Part shown: piece after piece, positions 33,341 through 41,772 of the stretch | Layout: every line of letters starts with the position of its first letter | Position numbering within the stretch: position 1 is the first letter of the stretch | NCBI RefSeq assembly: GCF_013404595.1 | Contig: NZ_JABVAX010000015.1 | Span: 1 to 64,000 of the forward strand | Length of the DNA: 64,000 bases | Reading direction: 5' to 3' | From: Jannaschia marina | Lineage (GTDB): Bacteria > Pseudomonadota > Alphaproteobacteria > Rhodobacterales > Rhodobacteraceae | Program-made: the position numbers and the translations under genes | Notes under the pieces: generated by a model | What the model was told of the DNA's origin: nothing | What the model saw: the letters and a program-made list of their open reading frames with translations, nothing else | Database searches by the model: none

Positions 33341-33375
33341 ACGCGGGGCGGTGGCTCTCCCACGCCGCCCCGCGT
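33341..33375 (+). terminator. Attenuating stem-loop after the binding-protein gene
   Basis: ACGCGGGGCGG and CCGCCCCGCGT pair around a 13-nt loop and are followed by CTCTTTCTT. Such partial terminators commonly raise binding-protein expression over the permeases. Confidence 0.75.
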
Positions 33376-33398
33376 CTCTTTCTTGAAAGGCAACAGAA

Positions 33399-34382
33399 AT
33401 GCTCGCGATCGCGACAAAGATTGGCGAATCTCTCCTGCTCATTCTGGCCGTGCTCGTGTTCAACTTCGTGCTGGTCTACATCGCGCCAGGAAGTGTAATC
33501 GATGCCCTCTCGGCAGGGTCTCTCGGAGACGCCAGTGAAGCTCAAATCGAAGCCGTCCGCGAACGGCTCGGTCTGGACAAATCCTTCTTCGGACAACTCT
33601 TCATGTATCTTGGAAACGTCCTGCAAGGCGATTTTGGATACTCACCCATCGGCAACAGACCCGTTGTGGAGATGATTGCTCCGCGCATCTTTCCGACACT
33701 GCTTCTGGCGTTTTCCGCGCTGACCTTCGCTGTCACTATTGGCATCGCGATTGGGACTGCCGCCGCCCGTCGCCCAGACAGCTTCCTGAGTTCCGGCCTC
33801 ACGGTCTTTGCGTTGATCGGGTTCGCGATGCCCGTCTTTTGGACCGGCATCCTGCTCATTCTCGTTTTCGGTGTATGGCTCGACTGGCTCCCTGTCGCCG
33901 GAATGAACGACCTCCGCATGTCCAGCCGTGCAGGTTTTTTTGAGCGTGCGGTCGACACAGCAGAGCATCTGATCCTGCCCACGGTTTCGCTCGGCGTAAT
34001 CTTCCTTGCGACCTACGCGCGGCTTGCACGGGCCTCTATGATGGAAGTCCTACAGTCAGACTACATTCGCACCGCCCGCGCCAAGGGCCTCCATGAAAGC
34101 AAGGTTCTCTTCAAACATGGACTGCGCAACGGCATCATCCCGATTATCACTGTTCTCGGACTTGAGTTCGGTATCCTCCTCTCCGGCGCGATCCTCGTGG
34201 AAACTGTCTTTGCATGGCCCGGTCTGGGACGGCTCGCGTTCGAAGCAGTCCTCAACCGGGATACCAATGTCTTGCTTGCCATTCTCACAATGGTGTCTGT
34301 GACGGTGATCCTGGCAAACCTCTTGACGGATATCGTTTACCGTCTGGTCGATCCCCGTATTCGCACGGGAGGACGGGCATGA
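33399..34382 (+). CDS. ABC transporter permease (DppB type)
   Basis: This 327-aa inner-membrane protein has six helices. The family marks are NFVLVYIAPGS near the start, MPVFWTGILLILVFGVWLDW, and the EAA-like loop YIRTARAKGLHESKVLFKHG (about 222-241) that contacts the ATPases. The stop overlaps the next permease by ATGA. It is part of the five-gene importer of the Amadori locus. Confidence 0.9.
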   Translation: MLAIATKIGESLLLILAVLVFNFVLVYIAPGSVIDALSAGSLGDASEAQIEAVRERLGLDKSFFGQLFMYLGNVLQGDFGYSPIGNRPVVEMIAPRIFPTLLLAFSALTFAVTIGIAIGTAAARRPDSFLSSGLTVFALIGFAMPVFWTGILLILVFGVWLDWLPVAGMNDLRMSSRAGFFERAVDTAEHLILPTVSLGVIFLATYARLARASMMEVLQSDYIRTARAKGLHESKVLFKHGLRNGIIPIITVLGLEFGILLSGAILVETVFAWPGLGRLAFEAVLNRDTNVLLAILTMVSVTVILANLLTDIVYRLVDPRIRTGGRA

Positions 34383-35272
34383 CAACTTTGCGCGACACAA
34401 CAACTCTTGCTGATACCCGCGAGCGACCACCAATCGAGCGGTATCAGGGCCTGCGCATGTTCATGGCAAACAAGGCGGCAGTTCTTGGAGCCATCCTGCT
34501 CGGGGTAATTTTGATCATCAGCTACATTTTGCCGCTCTTCATCACGACCGACAAATTGGCCTATGTCGCCTCGCGGCATACCCCTCCCTTGACAGAAGGA
34601 GGTCCTATTCTTGGGACCGATTACCTCGGACGCGATGTGGCGCTCATTGTCATGCACGGTGGATCCACCACGCTTGAAGTGGCCGGGTTCGCGGCGCTGC
34701 TGATCATATTTGTGGGGGCCACGATCGGAGCATTCGCAGGATACTATGGTGGCATGGTTGACCGGGTGCTGATGAAGGTGACGGAATTTTTTCAGGTTCT
34801 CCCTGGTCTATTGTTTGCGCTTGTCGTTGTGGCACTCTTCGGGGCGTCTACCGCGACAATTGTAATCGCCATCGGCATTGTGTCATGGCCGCCGATTGCG
34901 CGTCAGACCCGTTCCGAATTCATGAAGCAGAAAGGGTTGGAATATGTGAAAGCGGCGAAAGCCATCGGGGCATCAAACGCCCGCATCATTCTGCGCACGA
35001 TCCTGCCGAACACTTTTCCGATTTTGATCGTGCAAAGCACGCTGACCATGGGAGCCGCGATCCTTTTCGAGGCGGGCCTAGCATTCCTTGGTCTCGGCGA
35101 TCCAAACAACCTCAGCTGGGGTTACTATGTAGGCCTGAACCGCCAGTATTTTCTGACGAATTGGTGGGCGGTCTCGATCCCTGGCTTCATGGTCTTCCTC
35201 ACGGTCCTCAGCCTCAGCCTCATAGGCGATGGCTTGCAAGACGCGATCAATCCAAAGCTACGGGGGCGCTGA
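34379..35272 (+). CDS. ABC transporter permease (DppC type)
   Basis: This 297-aa permease starts at ATG 34379 (ATGA overlap). It has an N-terminal cytoplasmic segment then five to six helices, with GTDYLGRDVALIVMHGG and the EAA-like loop YVKAAKAIGASNARIILRTI. The C-terminus SLIGDGLQDAINPKLRGR is typical of DppC/OppC. Its stop overlaps the ATPase start (TGATG). Confidence 0.9.
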   Translation: MTTLRDTTTLADTRERPPIERYQGLRMFMANKAAVLGAILLGVILIISYILPLFITTDKLAYVASRHTPPLTEGGPILGTDYLGRDVALIVMHGGSTTLEVAGFAALLIIFVGATIGAFAGYYGGMVDRVLMKVTEFFQVLPGLLFALVVVALFGASTATIVIAIGIVSWPPIARQTRSEFMKQKGLEYVKAAKAIGASNARIILRTILPNTFPILIVQSTLTMGAAILFEAGLAFLGLGDPNNLSWGYYVGLNRQYFLTNWWAVSIPGFMVFLTVLSLSLIGDGLQDAINPKLRGR

Positions 35273-36129
35273 TGGACCAGCCACTTCTTTCCGTCCGCAA
35301 TCTCACCGTGAAATTTGGCGAGTTTAAAGCTATCGACGGGCTGAGCTTCGATCTGTATCCCGGCAAAACACTGGCCGTCGTTGGAGAGAGTGGATCTGGG
35401 AAATCCGTCACCGCCCTTTCGATCATGCGTCTGGTCGAGCTTGGCACCCGCGCGAAGGTTGCAGAAGGTGAGGTTCTACTGCGCCGTGATGACGGGTCAA
35501 CGATTGACCTGCTCAAGCAATCCGAACGCGCAATGCGGAGCATCCGGGGGAACGACATCTCCATGGTGTTTCAGGAACCGCTGACTAGCCTGAACCCGGT
35601 CTACACGACTGGGGATCAGGTCATCGAGACGATCCGCCAACACCGAAAAACCACCCGGCGCGATGCGGCAAAGCGTGCACTGGAAATGTTCGAAAAGGTC
35701 CGTATACCGCGGCCCGACAAGGTGATGCAGGACTATCCGCACCAACTCTCTGGTGGCATGCGCCAGCGTGTCATGATCGCCATGGCGCTCTCCTGCGACC
35801 CTCGCCTTCTGATCGCCGATGAGCCGACGACCGCGCTGGACGTGACGATTCAGGCGCAAATGCTGGGTCTGATGAAGTCGCTCCAACAAGAGACTGGCGC
35901 TGCGGTCATGCTCATTACGCACGATATGGGCGTGGTGGCTGAGGTCGCAGACGACATGGTGGTCATGCGAAACTCGAAGTTTGTCGAAAGTGGGTCGGTG
36001 TATGACATCTTCGAGAAACCCGGCGCGGCCTACACGCGGGCCCTGCTCGCCTCTGTACCGAGGCTTGGCTCAATGAAAGGTAAGACGGAACCTGAACGGT
36101 TCGATCTTGTGGACCGGGAAGGAATGTGA
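35272..36129 (+). CDS. ABC transporter ATPase (DppD type)
   Basis: This 285-aa ATPase starts at ATG 35272 in a TGATG overlap. Walker A is GESGSGKS (about 39-46), the Q-loop lies in [12 protein letters not shown], the signature is LSGGMRQR, Walker B is [12 protein letters not shown] and the H-loop is ITHDMG. The C-terminal oligopeptide-transporter extension is short compared with DppD (about 330 aa). It works with the next ATPase as a heterodimer. Confidence 0.9.
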   Translation: MDQPLLSVRNLTVKFGEFKAIDGLSFDLYPGKTLAVVGESGSGKSVTALSIMRLVELGTRAKVAEGEVLLRRDDGSTIDLLKQSERAMRSIRGNDISMVFQEPLTSLNPVYTTGDQVIETIRQHRKTTRRDAAKRALEMFEKVRIPRPDKVMQDYPHQLSGGMRQRVMIAMALSCDPRLLIADEPTTALDVTIQAQMLGLMKSLQQETGAAVMLITHDMGVVAEVADDMVVMRNSKFVESGSVYDIFEKPGAAYTRALLASVPRLGSMKGKTEPERFDLVDREGM

Positions 36130-37032
36130 ATGAGTAAATATCTTCTGGAAACCGAAGGGCTGACGAAGACCTTTCCGCTCGCTGACGGTTCGTCCGTTCA
36201 CGCGGTCGAAAACGTCTCGATACAGGTGAATCACTCGGAAACGCTGGCCATCGTCGGGGAAAGCGGGTGCGGAAAATCCACGCTCGCCAATCTCGTCTGT
36301 CGCTTGCTCGATCCAACCTCCGGGCGCGTTAAGCTCAATGGGGAGGACATCACGTCGCTCAACACGACTGCGATGCGACCTTATCGGCGCGAGATGCAGA
36401 TGATTTTTCAGGATCCTTACGCCAGCCTTGATCCCCGGCGAACGGTCGGGGATTCGGTCTCGGAACCCCTTCTGATCCACGGCCAAGCCAAGCGAGGTGC
36501 GGAACTACAGGATCGCGTTGCAAGCCTCTTCAGCAAAGTTGGTTTGCAAGAGGACGATATGGAGCGGTTTCCGCACCAGTTCTCTGGTGGCCAACGTCAA
36601 AGAGTGTGCATCGCCAGAGCGCTGACACTGGCCCCTAAACTGGTCATCGCCGATGAATCCGTGTCGGCCCTCGATGTGTCTGTCCAAGCGCAGGTCATCA
36701 ACTTGATGATGGACCTCCAGGACGAAATGAAGCTCAGCTATCTCTTCATCACGCATGATTTGGCGGTTGTTGAACGCATGGCGCACCGTGTTGCGGTCAT
36801 GTATCTGGGCCAGGTCGTTGAAATCGGGCCACGCGCGGCCGTGTTCGAAAACCCGACACATTCCTACACCCGAAAGTTACTGGATGCTGCCCCCATCGCG
36901 GACCCACGACAGCGAAGGGAGAGACCCTTACTGACCGGTGAAATACCAAGCCCTAGATGGCCGAAAGGGGAAGCACCGCAACTTGTAAACCTAGTTGAAG
37001 TCGGGGACGGCCATCTTGTCGCTAAGGAATAG
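36130..37032 (+). CDS. ABC transporter ATPase (DppF type)
   Basis: This 300-aa ATPase has Walker A GESGCGKSTL, Q-loop MIFQDPYASLDPR, signature FSGGQRQR, Walker B LVIADESVSALD and H-loop ITHDLAVVE. Note ADES in place of the usual ADEP at Walker B. The C-terminus GEIPSPRWPKGEAPQL resembles the oligopeptide/dipeptide transporter C-terminal motif. It follows the first ATPase directly and completes the importer. Confidence 0.9.
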   Translation: MSKYLLETEGLTKTFPLADGSSVHAVENVSIQVNHSETLAIVGESGCGKSTLANLVCRLLDPTSGRVKLNGEDITSLNTTAMRPYRREMQMIFQDPYASLDPRRTVGDSVSEPLLIHGQAKRGAELQDRVASLFSKVGLQEDDMERFPHQFSGGQRQRVCIARALTLAPKLVIADESVSALDVSVQAQVINLMMDLQDEMKLSYLFITHDLAVVERMAHRVAVMYLGQVVEIGPRAAVFENPTHSYTRKLLDAAPIADPRQRRERPLLTGEIPSPRWPKGEAPQLVNLVEVGDGHLVAKE

Positions 37033-37044
37033 GATGTAGCCAGA

Positions 37045-37767
37045 ATGAGTACCGATGAAGAATTTGGGCGTGTCGCGGTCATTTCCGGTGCAGATGGTGG
37101 TATTGGCGCGGCGGTCGCGCAAGAACTCATGAATCATGGCTATCGTCTGAGCCTTGGCGCACTTGATCCAAAGTCACTTGAAAAGCTCCACGGTCCTGAG
37201 ACCGAAAACCGTATGTACGCCCGCTTCGATGCATTCGAGCCTGAAACTGCGGAAAAGTGGATCATAACAACCGCGACGAGATTTGGTGGCATTGATATAC
37301 TGATTAACTGCGCCGGATGGGCAGAGCCTGTCAGCATCTATGACGACAATGACGAAGCACTCAATCGCTTGTGGACCGTAAATGCAAAGGCTCCGTTGCG
37401 CCTTACGAGGCTGTGCCTTCCTTATCTTGAAGAGACAGGTCGGGGCCGGATCACAAACCTCGTTTCCATGGCTGGTAAGCGGGTACGGAACGCCTTCGTC
37501 GGCTACGCCATGACGAAGTATGCGCTCATGGCGGTCACTCACAGCACCAGAACTTTGACCTGGGACAAGGGTGTGCGCGCGACAGCTGTATGCCCCGGTT
37601 GGGTCAGCACTGAAATGAGTAAGAATGCGAAGACGAAGACCATTGAGCTCGACGAGATGATCTCCCCCGAAACGCTAGCCCATATTATCCGCATAAATCT
37701 GGAACTGCCCAACAGCGCTGCTATCGCAGAATTACTCGTGAACTGCGAGTTCGAAGACATATTTTGA
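37045..37767 (+). CDS. Short-chain dehydrogenase/reductase
   Basis: This 240-aa classical SDR has the cofactor loop GADGGIGAAVAQEL (about 15-28), the INCAGW motif in place of NNAG, the catalytic Ser in NLVSMAGK and YAMTKYA (Tyr-x-x-x-Lys). A PGWVSTEMS segment follows. It begins 12 bp after the transporter operon and is probably co-transcribed, so it may oxidise or reduce the sugar or side-chain product of Amadori breakdown. The substrate cannot be deduced. Confidence 0.85.
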   Translation: MSTDEEFGRVAVISGADGGIGAAVAQELMNHGYRLSLGALDPKSLEKLHGPETENRMYARFDAFEPETAEKWIITTATRFGGIDILINCAGWAEPVSIYDDNDEALNRLWTVNAKAPLRLTRLCLPYLEETGRGRITNLVSMAGKRVRNAFVGYAMTKYALMAVTHSTRTLTWDKGVRATAVCPGWVSTEMSKNAKTKTIELDEMISPETLAHIIRINLELPNSAAIAELLVNCEFEDIF

Positions 37768-38131
37768 GGCATAAATTTCAGTTGAACGACTGGCGAGCAG
37801 TTTAGGTAAGTTTGAGGTGCTCCTAGACTTGTAAGCGATGAGCACAAGCAGAATGCGGTGCATTAGATCACGGTGCGGAGCCATCCTAGACTAGCTTCGT
37901 TAGTCACGCCCCGATACCAAACATCGGACCGATTATGGCCCACGCCCTCTGCAACGTCGGGCGATAACCTGCGATGCTGGTCGGCTTACGATCTGACCGA
38001 GGAAGGGGCTTTCCGCGTCCACTGCACTGAGGTCAGCTTCTCCGACGACACCTTCAGAAAGATGAAGTCGAAAGAACTCAATCCAATCACCTCTAACGTT
38101 CTGGTGGGCCAAGGCCGCCGTTCTGGCGCGC
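37768..38131. other. Intergenic stretch, possibly decayed coding sequence
   Basis: No intact gene is seen. Frames around 37930-38130 on either strand have coding-like composition but no recognisable domain and no start context, so they may be remnants. Confidence 0.4.
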
Positions 38132-38305
38132 ATGGCTTTTGATACTCAGTCGGTGGGCCAGACAATACTGATAGTTCTTACCGTCGCAAGCGGACTGCTT
38201 GGACTTTCGGCTCTGTTTGTATTGATGAGAAAGCACCTATCTTGGGTTTTTCTTCTGCCTCTTACAGGAATTCTCGGGTGGGAGTTCCTGAAGGCTGCAA
38301 CCTGA
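38132..38305 (+). CDS. Possible 57-aa two-pass membrane protein
   Basis: The ATG at 38132 opens 57 codons with two hydrophobic helices (TILIVLTVASGLLGLSALFV and SWVFLLPLTGILGWEFL) around a positively charged turn (MRKHL). The hydrophobic pattern suggests a real small membrane protein, but no ribosome-binding site is seen. Confidence 0.4.
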   Translation: MAFDTQSVGQTILIVLTVASGLLGLSALFVLMRKHLSWVFLLPLTGILGWEFLKAAT

Positions 38306-38464
38306 GGGGAGAACAATGGGACCGTTGAACGCTACTCAATCTACGTCATTCCACAAAGCGATTATTGTCCAATGGGCTTGAAAATCCAGCATACTTCGCC
38401 GTCGAATTGAAATCGCCTTACGGCCAAGCTGATAAATCTCAATATTGCATAGCCATTGCCCTGC

Positions 38465-38704
38465 TCACGAGTCGAGCTTCGCGAGGGTTGCGAAGCTTAC
38501 CGGAAGGATCGGATTGCGCGCGCGGGGCAGCCCGACTTGATCTGTCGAGCGGCTCGTGCTGTGGGCCGCGAAGTCAGCGAGGGAATGGCTGCACAGCCGA
38601 CCCTGACAGGGGCCCATGCCGATGCGAAGCGCGCGCTTGATGGCCTTCGGGTCGGTGCCGTGCGTCTCGATCGCATCGGTTACGGCAGAGGCTCGTATCA
38701 TCAC
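38465..38704 (-). pseudogene. C-terminal fragment of a BFD-type [2Fe-2S] FAD oxidoreductase
   Basis: The frame reads MGPCQGRLCSH, then a short helix and PRARNPILPVSFATLAKL. This is the typical end of opine-oxidase/HcnB-like FAD oxidoreductases (GMGPCQGRxC..., R.P..P..l..LA). The FAD-binding body is missing, so this is a truncated remnant. It is cut where the glutamate dehydrogenase fragment begins on the other strand. Confidence 0.65.
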
Positions 38705-39362
38705 TGTAATCGAGCGCGATGGTGCAGTCCGAAACCCAGAAGGTCTGAATATTGAAGCTCTGAAACAGCATCTCGTTGAAACTGGTGCACTAGAGGGGTT
38801 CTCCGGTGGCGACTACGAAGCAGATGGCCCCACGGCGCTCGAAGATAGCTGCGATCTTCTGATCCCTGCGGCCTTGGAGGGCGCCATCCATGCGAAAAAT
38901 GCCGAGCGGATCAACGCCCGCTTAATCGTGGAAGCGGCCAATGGCCCGGTAACGTTCGAGGCCGATCGAATCCTTCAGGAAAACGGCGTCGTGATTTTGC
39001 CGGATCTGTTCGCAAATGCCGGTGGTGTGACCGTAAGCTACTTCGAGTGGGTCAAAAATATCACGCATATTCCGTTTGGACTTATGGAGCGCAGGCGCGA
39101 AGAAAACGCTCACCGCGCGCTGGCAGGCTCGATCGAAAAGATGACCGGCAACAGCTTTCCGACCGATGCGGCCAAGAGCTTTATCGACGGCGCTCGGGAG
39201 ATAGACCTGGTGCGCTCCGGCCTCGACGAAAAGATGCGATCAGCCTACGCAGAAATGTCTCAACTCTGGAACACGAAGAAAGGGGCGAAGGATTTACGCA
39301 CGGCTGCATACTCGATCGCGGTGCGAAAAATTGCCGGAATGTATCAGGCGCTAGGGATCTGA
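38694..39362 (+). pseudogene. C-terminal fragment of glutamate dehydrogenase
   Basis: About 220 residues correspond to the C-terminal half of Glu/Leu/Phe/Val dehydrogenase: CDLLIPAALEGAIHAKNAER, ARLIVEAANGPVTFEADRIL, NGVVILPDLFANAGGVTVSY and ITHIPFGLMERRREEN. The N-terminal substrate-binding half (about 230 aa) is missing, and the preceding bases belong to an oxidoreductase remnant on the other strand. The product, if made, could not be an active enzyme. Confidence 0.85.
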
Positions 39363-39649
39363 CGGAACCGTAGCCATCTCCAACGACGACTTAACCCACG
39401 GTTGCAAAGTATGCTGCGCTTGCGAAAATTTCCAATTTGCGAGTCTCAGAGACTCTCTTTCCTGCGGCATTGAATTTGTTGATTTTTTGATCTCAAGAAT
39501 AACGATAACCGACACTGACCTTTTATATTCGGGTTGCTGCGGTGCGGCAAAGCTGCAATGAGTGACGTGAAGTAACCTGCCCTACTGCACGGCAGGATTG
39601 TAGCGAGGGGGATGTTTCAAGAGAGAATGCGGCGTTAGGGCGCGCTTTT

Positions 39650-39934
39650 CTAGTCGGTGGTTGCCTGGATGAAACGTCCATATTCCTGAGCAACTTCATT
39701 CGACTCCTGAAAGGCCCGTGCCCGCTCTTCGTCCAGACAGCGGAAATATGCGCTGATCTCGGACAGGTAGGTCTCGAAGTCCTGAACGATCAGATCGCGA
39801 TACTCGCGCGCGTCGGCAGGATCACTGGGGACAAAGGGACGAGCTGGCGCGAGGCATGTCGCGGCAGAAGCGCCCAAAGGGCATAGGACGCAGAAGATTA
39901 TAGGAAATGCTCTTAGCAGGCGTGTGCGCGTCAT
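39650..39934 (-). CDS. Small exported protein
   Basis: This 94-aa protein has a signal peptide (LLRAFPIIFCVLCPLGASA) and a helical mature part with two Cys (TCLAPARPF, YFRCLDEERA). No family is recognised. It is divergent from the virB region and may belong to the transfer functions. The 287 bp before its end hold only a hairpin CCTGCC...GGCAGG (about 39574-39596). Confidence 0.65.
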   Translation of the reverse strand: MTRTRLLRAFPIIFCVLCPLGASAATCLAPARPFVPSDPADAREYRDLIVQDFETYLSEISAYFRCLDEERARAFQESNEVAQEYGRFIQATTD

Positions 39935-40019
39935 GCGTGTATATCCCCATATTCTCTTGGAAAATGCCCTCTATCTACGTAACAGTGACTGCGGAAAGCA
40001 GTCTTGGCAAGTAAGAAAC

Positions 40020-40045
40020 TTATAACTTGCCAGACATCTTATAAC
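40020..40045 (+). promoter_or_regulatory. Bipartite TTATAACTTG...TTATAAC motif upstream of virB operon
   Basis: TTATAACTTG (40020-40029) and TTATAAC (40039-40045) start 19 bp apart, as in the ssb and 19583 copies. It lies 64 bp upstream of the ATG at 40109 and is probably the promoter or operator of the transfer operon. Confidence 0.55.
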
Positions 40046-40108
40046 ATTCTAAAACGGTGGTGCCCGAGGAGGGTGCCATCGTTCGTCGTCCAACGAGAGA
40101 GCGCGAAC

Positions 40109-40495
40109 ATGGGGTCACACATAGAAAAAGAAGCGCCGAATGTGGTCACGACGAAGTATTTCAAAGAGCTTCTCAGGTCGGGCTATCTCGCTGAGGTCGT
40201 CTGCACCAAGGAAGCCTTTAAGAAGTCAGCGGTCTGGTATGGCGAGTGGATTGTCCGCGTCGTCGATTCGGACGGGACCTTTGAAAGACTCGTTGCTTCC
40301 ACTCGGCTCCCAGGCCAATCCGAAGAAGAAATTCGGATACGGACACACAAGACCGCAAACGGTCTCATCTCCTTCCTCCATGCAGCCGGGTTCACCCACC
40401 CGACTGTCCCTCTGGAAAAAGGCGGTCGCCAGATCATGCGGCTGCCTGACGATGCAATCGGTGTCCCTGCCTCTGACGAGGACGGCGACGACTAG
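40109..40495 (+). CDS. Hypothetical protein, paralogue of the 303-638 protein
   Basis: This 128-aa soluble protein starts at ATG 40109 ([20 protein letters not shown]) with a GAGAG site. It is clearly homologous to the 111-aa protein at 303-638, sharing [11 protein letters not shown]...[28 protein letters not shown] and [11 protein letters not shown]. It is the first gene of the virB operon and overlaps virB1 by 44 bp. Its position and the duplicate at the other end of the window suggest a plasmid regulatory or DNA-binding function, not proven. Confidence 0.75.
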   Translation: MGSHIEKEAPNVVTTKYFKELLRSGYLAEVVCTKEAFKKSAVWYGEWIVRVVDSDGTFERLVASTRLPGQSEEEIRIRTHKTANGLISFLHAAGFTHPTVPLEKGGRQIMRLPDDAIGVPASDEDGDD

Positions 40496-41171
40496 CACAT
40501 TTCTGCTCGCCCTTTGGGGCGGGGCAGCATCGGCGCAGGGCATGGTCTTCGTGATGAACGATGACGGCTCCCTGACAGCCTCGACGCCACAATCCAACTT
40601 CGCCCGCAACTACAATGACGGGATCGGCCAAGGGTCGGCAGAGGATGGTCTGCGGATCCTCGGTGACGATGATGAAAGTGCGGCGGAAGGTGCGGAGGGC
40701 GATTTCCGCGTCGCCTCGATCGCACCTATTCGCAGAGCGCCGCGACCGGAAATTCTCAACGCCATTGACCAGACCGCGCTGCGCTACGCGACCCATCCGG
40801 GGCTTCGGCGCGCGGGCCTGACGGTGACGGAATGGCGTCTCGTCTTTCGATCAAACATCGAGATTGAGAGTGCCTACAACCCCACGGCGCGAAGCTCGGT
40901 TGGGGCCTACGGTCTCGGACAGCTCATGCCAGCAACAGCGGCGGACCTCGGCGTCGATCCGCTGGACTGGCGACAGAACCTCGACGGCTCGGCTCGTTAT
41001 CTCTTGCAGATGATGAACCAGTTCGGGGACGTGCGGCTCGCACTGGCGGCATACAACGCCGGTCCAGATGCGGTCACACGCTACGGCGGCATCCCACCCT
41101 ATCGGGAAACGCAAAACCACGTCAGCCGCGTGCTGGCGGTCTTCAACCGGCTAGAGGGAGAAAACTCATGA
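40452..41171 (+). CDS. virB1: VirB1-like lytic transglycosylase
   Basis: This protein is about 239 aa from ATG 40452 (a GTG at 40461 is also possible), with a signal peptide ending ASAQG. The SLT domain has catalytic Glu139 in [19 protein letters not shown] and [14 protein letters not shown], then [13 protein letters not shown] and [11 protein letters not shown]. It opens the cell wall for assembly of the type IV secretion system. The stop overlaps virB2 by ATGA. A second SLT domain is present in the same operon (44300-45445). Confidence 0.88.
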   Translation: MQSVSLPLTRTATTSTFLLALWGGAASAQGMVFVMNDDGSLTASTPQSNFARNYNDGIGQGSAEDGLRILGDDDESAAEGAEGDFRVASIAPIRRAPRPEILNAIDQTALRYATHPGLRRAGLTVTEWRLVFRSNIEIESAYNPTARSSVGAYGLGQLMPATAADLGVDPLDWRQNLDGSARYLLQMMNQFGDVRLALAAYNAGPDAVTRYGGIPPYRETQNHVSRVLAVFNRLEGENS

Positions 41172-41464
41172 AGCCAAACGCAAATATCGTCACGGCCCTA
41201 TCCGTGATGTTGCTCTTCGCGGCGTCTCCGGCGCTTGCGCAGAGTATCGATCTTTCGCCGGTGCAGAACCTTCTGCAAGGCATCGTGGACGCGATTACGG
41301 GGCCGCTCGGCATCGTGATCGGGACACTGGCGCTGATCGGCGTCTTCCTGTCCTGGCTCTTCGGCATCCTCGACTTCCGGCAGGCCCTCTGGGTCGTGGT
41401 CGCAATCGCCGGCATCGCGGCGGCTCCGACCATCGTAGCGGCGATCTGGGGTGGCGGTCCGTAA
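41168..41464 (+). CDS. virB2: VirB2 major pilin
   Basis: This 98-aa protein has a signal peptide ([18 protein letters not shown]) and two hydrophobic helices ([20 protein letters not shown] and [20 protein letters not shown]), the TrbC/VirB2 pilin layout. The start overlaps virB1 by ATGA. Confidence 0.9.
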   Translation: MKPNANIVTALSVMLLFAASPALAQSIDLSPVQNLLQGIVDAITGPLGIVIGTLALIGVFLSWLFGILDFRQALWVVVAIAGIAAAPTIVAAIWGGGP

Positions 41465-41493
41465 GGCCCCGCCCTGAAAGAAGGAACAGACGA

Positions 41494-41772
41494 ATGGCAG
41501 AACAATCGCGCCTTTTCATCGGCTTGATCCGACCTCCCAAACTGCTCGGCCTTCCCATCATGTATGCGATGGTCTGGCTGTTCGGCTCGGTTCTGCTGTT
41601 CGTCTGGTTTCAGCACTGGCTGATCGCGGTGGTGGCAGGATGTCTCTATCCGCTGCTCTGGAAGGCGGCGGATTGGGATCCCGCATTCATTGATGTGGTC
41701 GCCACCACGCTTCAGGAAACCCCCCCTACCCCGAATAGGAAAGTGCATGGAGGCGACAGCTATGCCCCGTGA
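41494..41772 (+). CDS. virB3: VirB3
   Basis: This 92-aa inner-membrane protein begins MAEQSRLFIGLIRPPKLLGL, the usual VirB3 start, and has a helical hairpin (YAMVWLFGSVLLFVW and LIAVVAGCLYPLL) followed by a polar tail. It overlaps virB4 by 11 bp. VirB3 docks on VirB4 at the inner-membrane complex. Confidence 0.88.
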   Translation: MAEQSRLFIGLIRPPKLLGLPIMYAMVWLFGSVLLFVWFQHWLIAVVAGCLYPLLWKAADWDPAFIDVVATTLQETPPTPNRKVHGGDSYAP

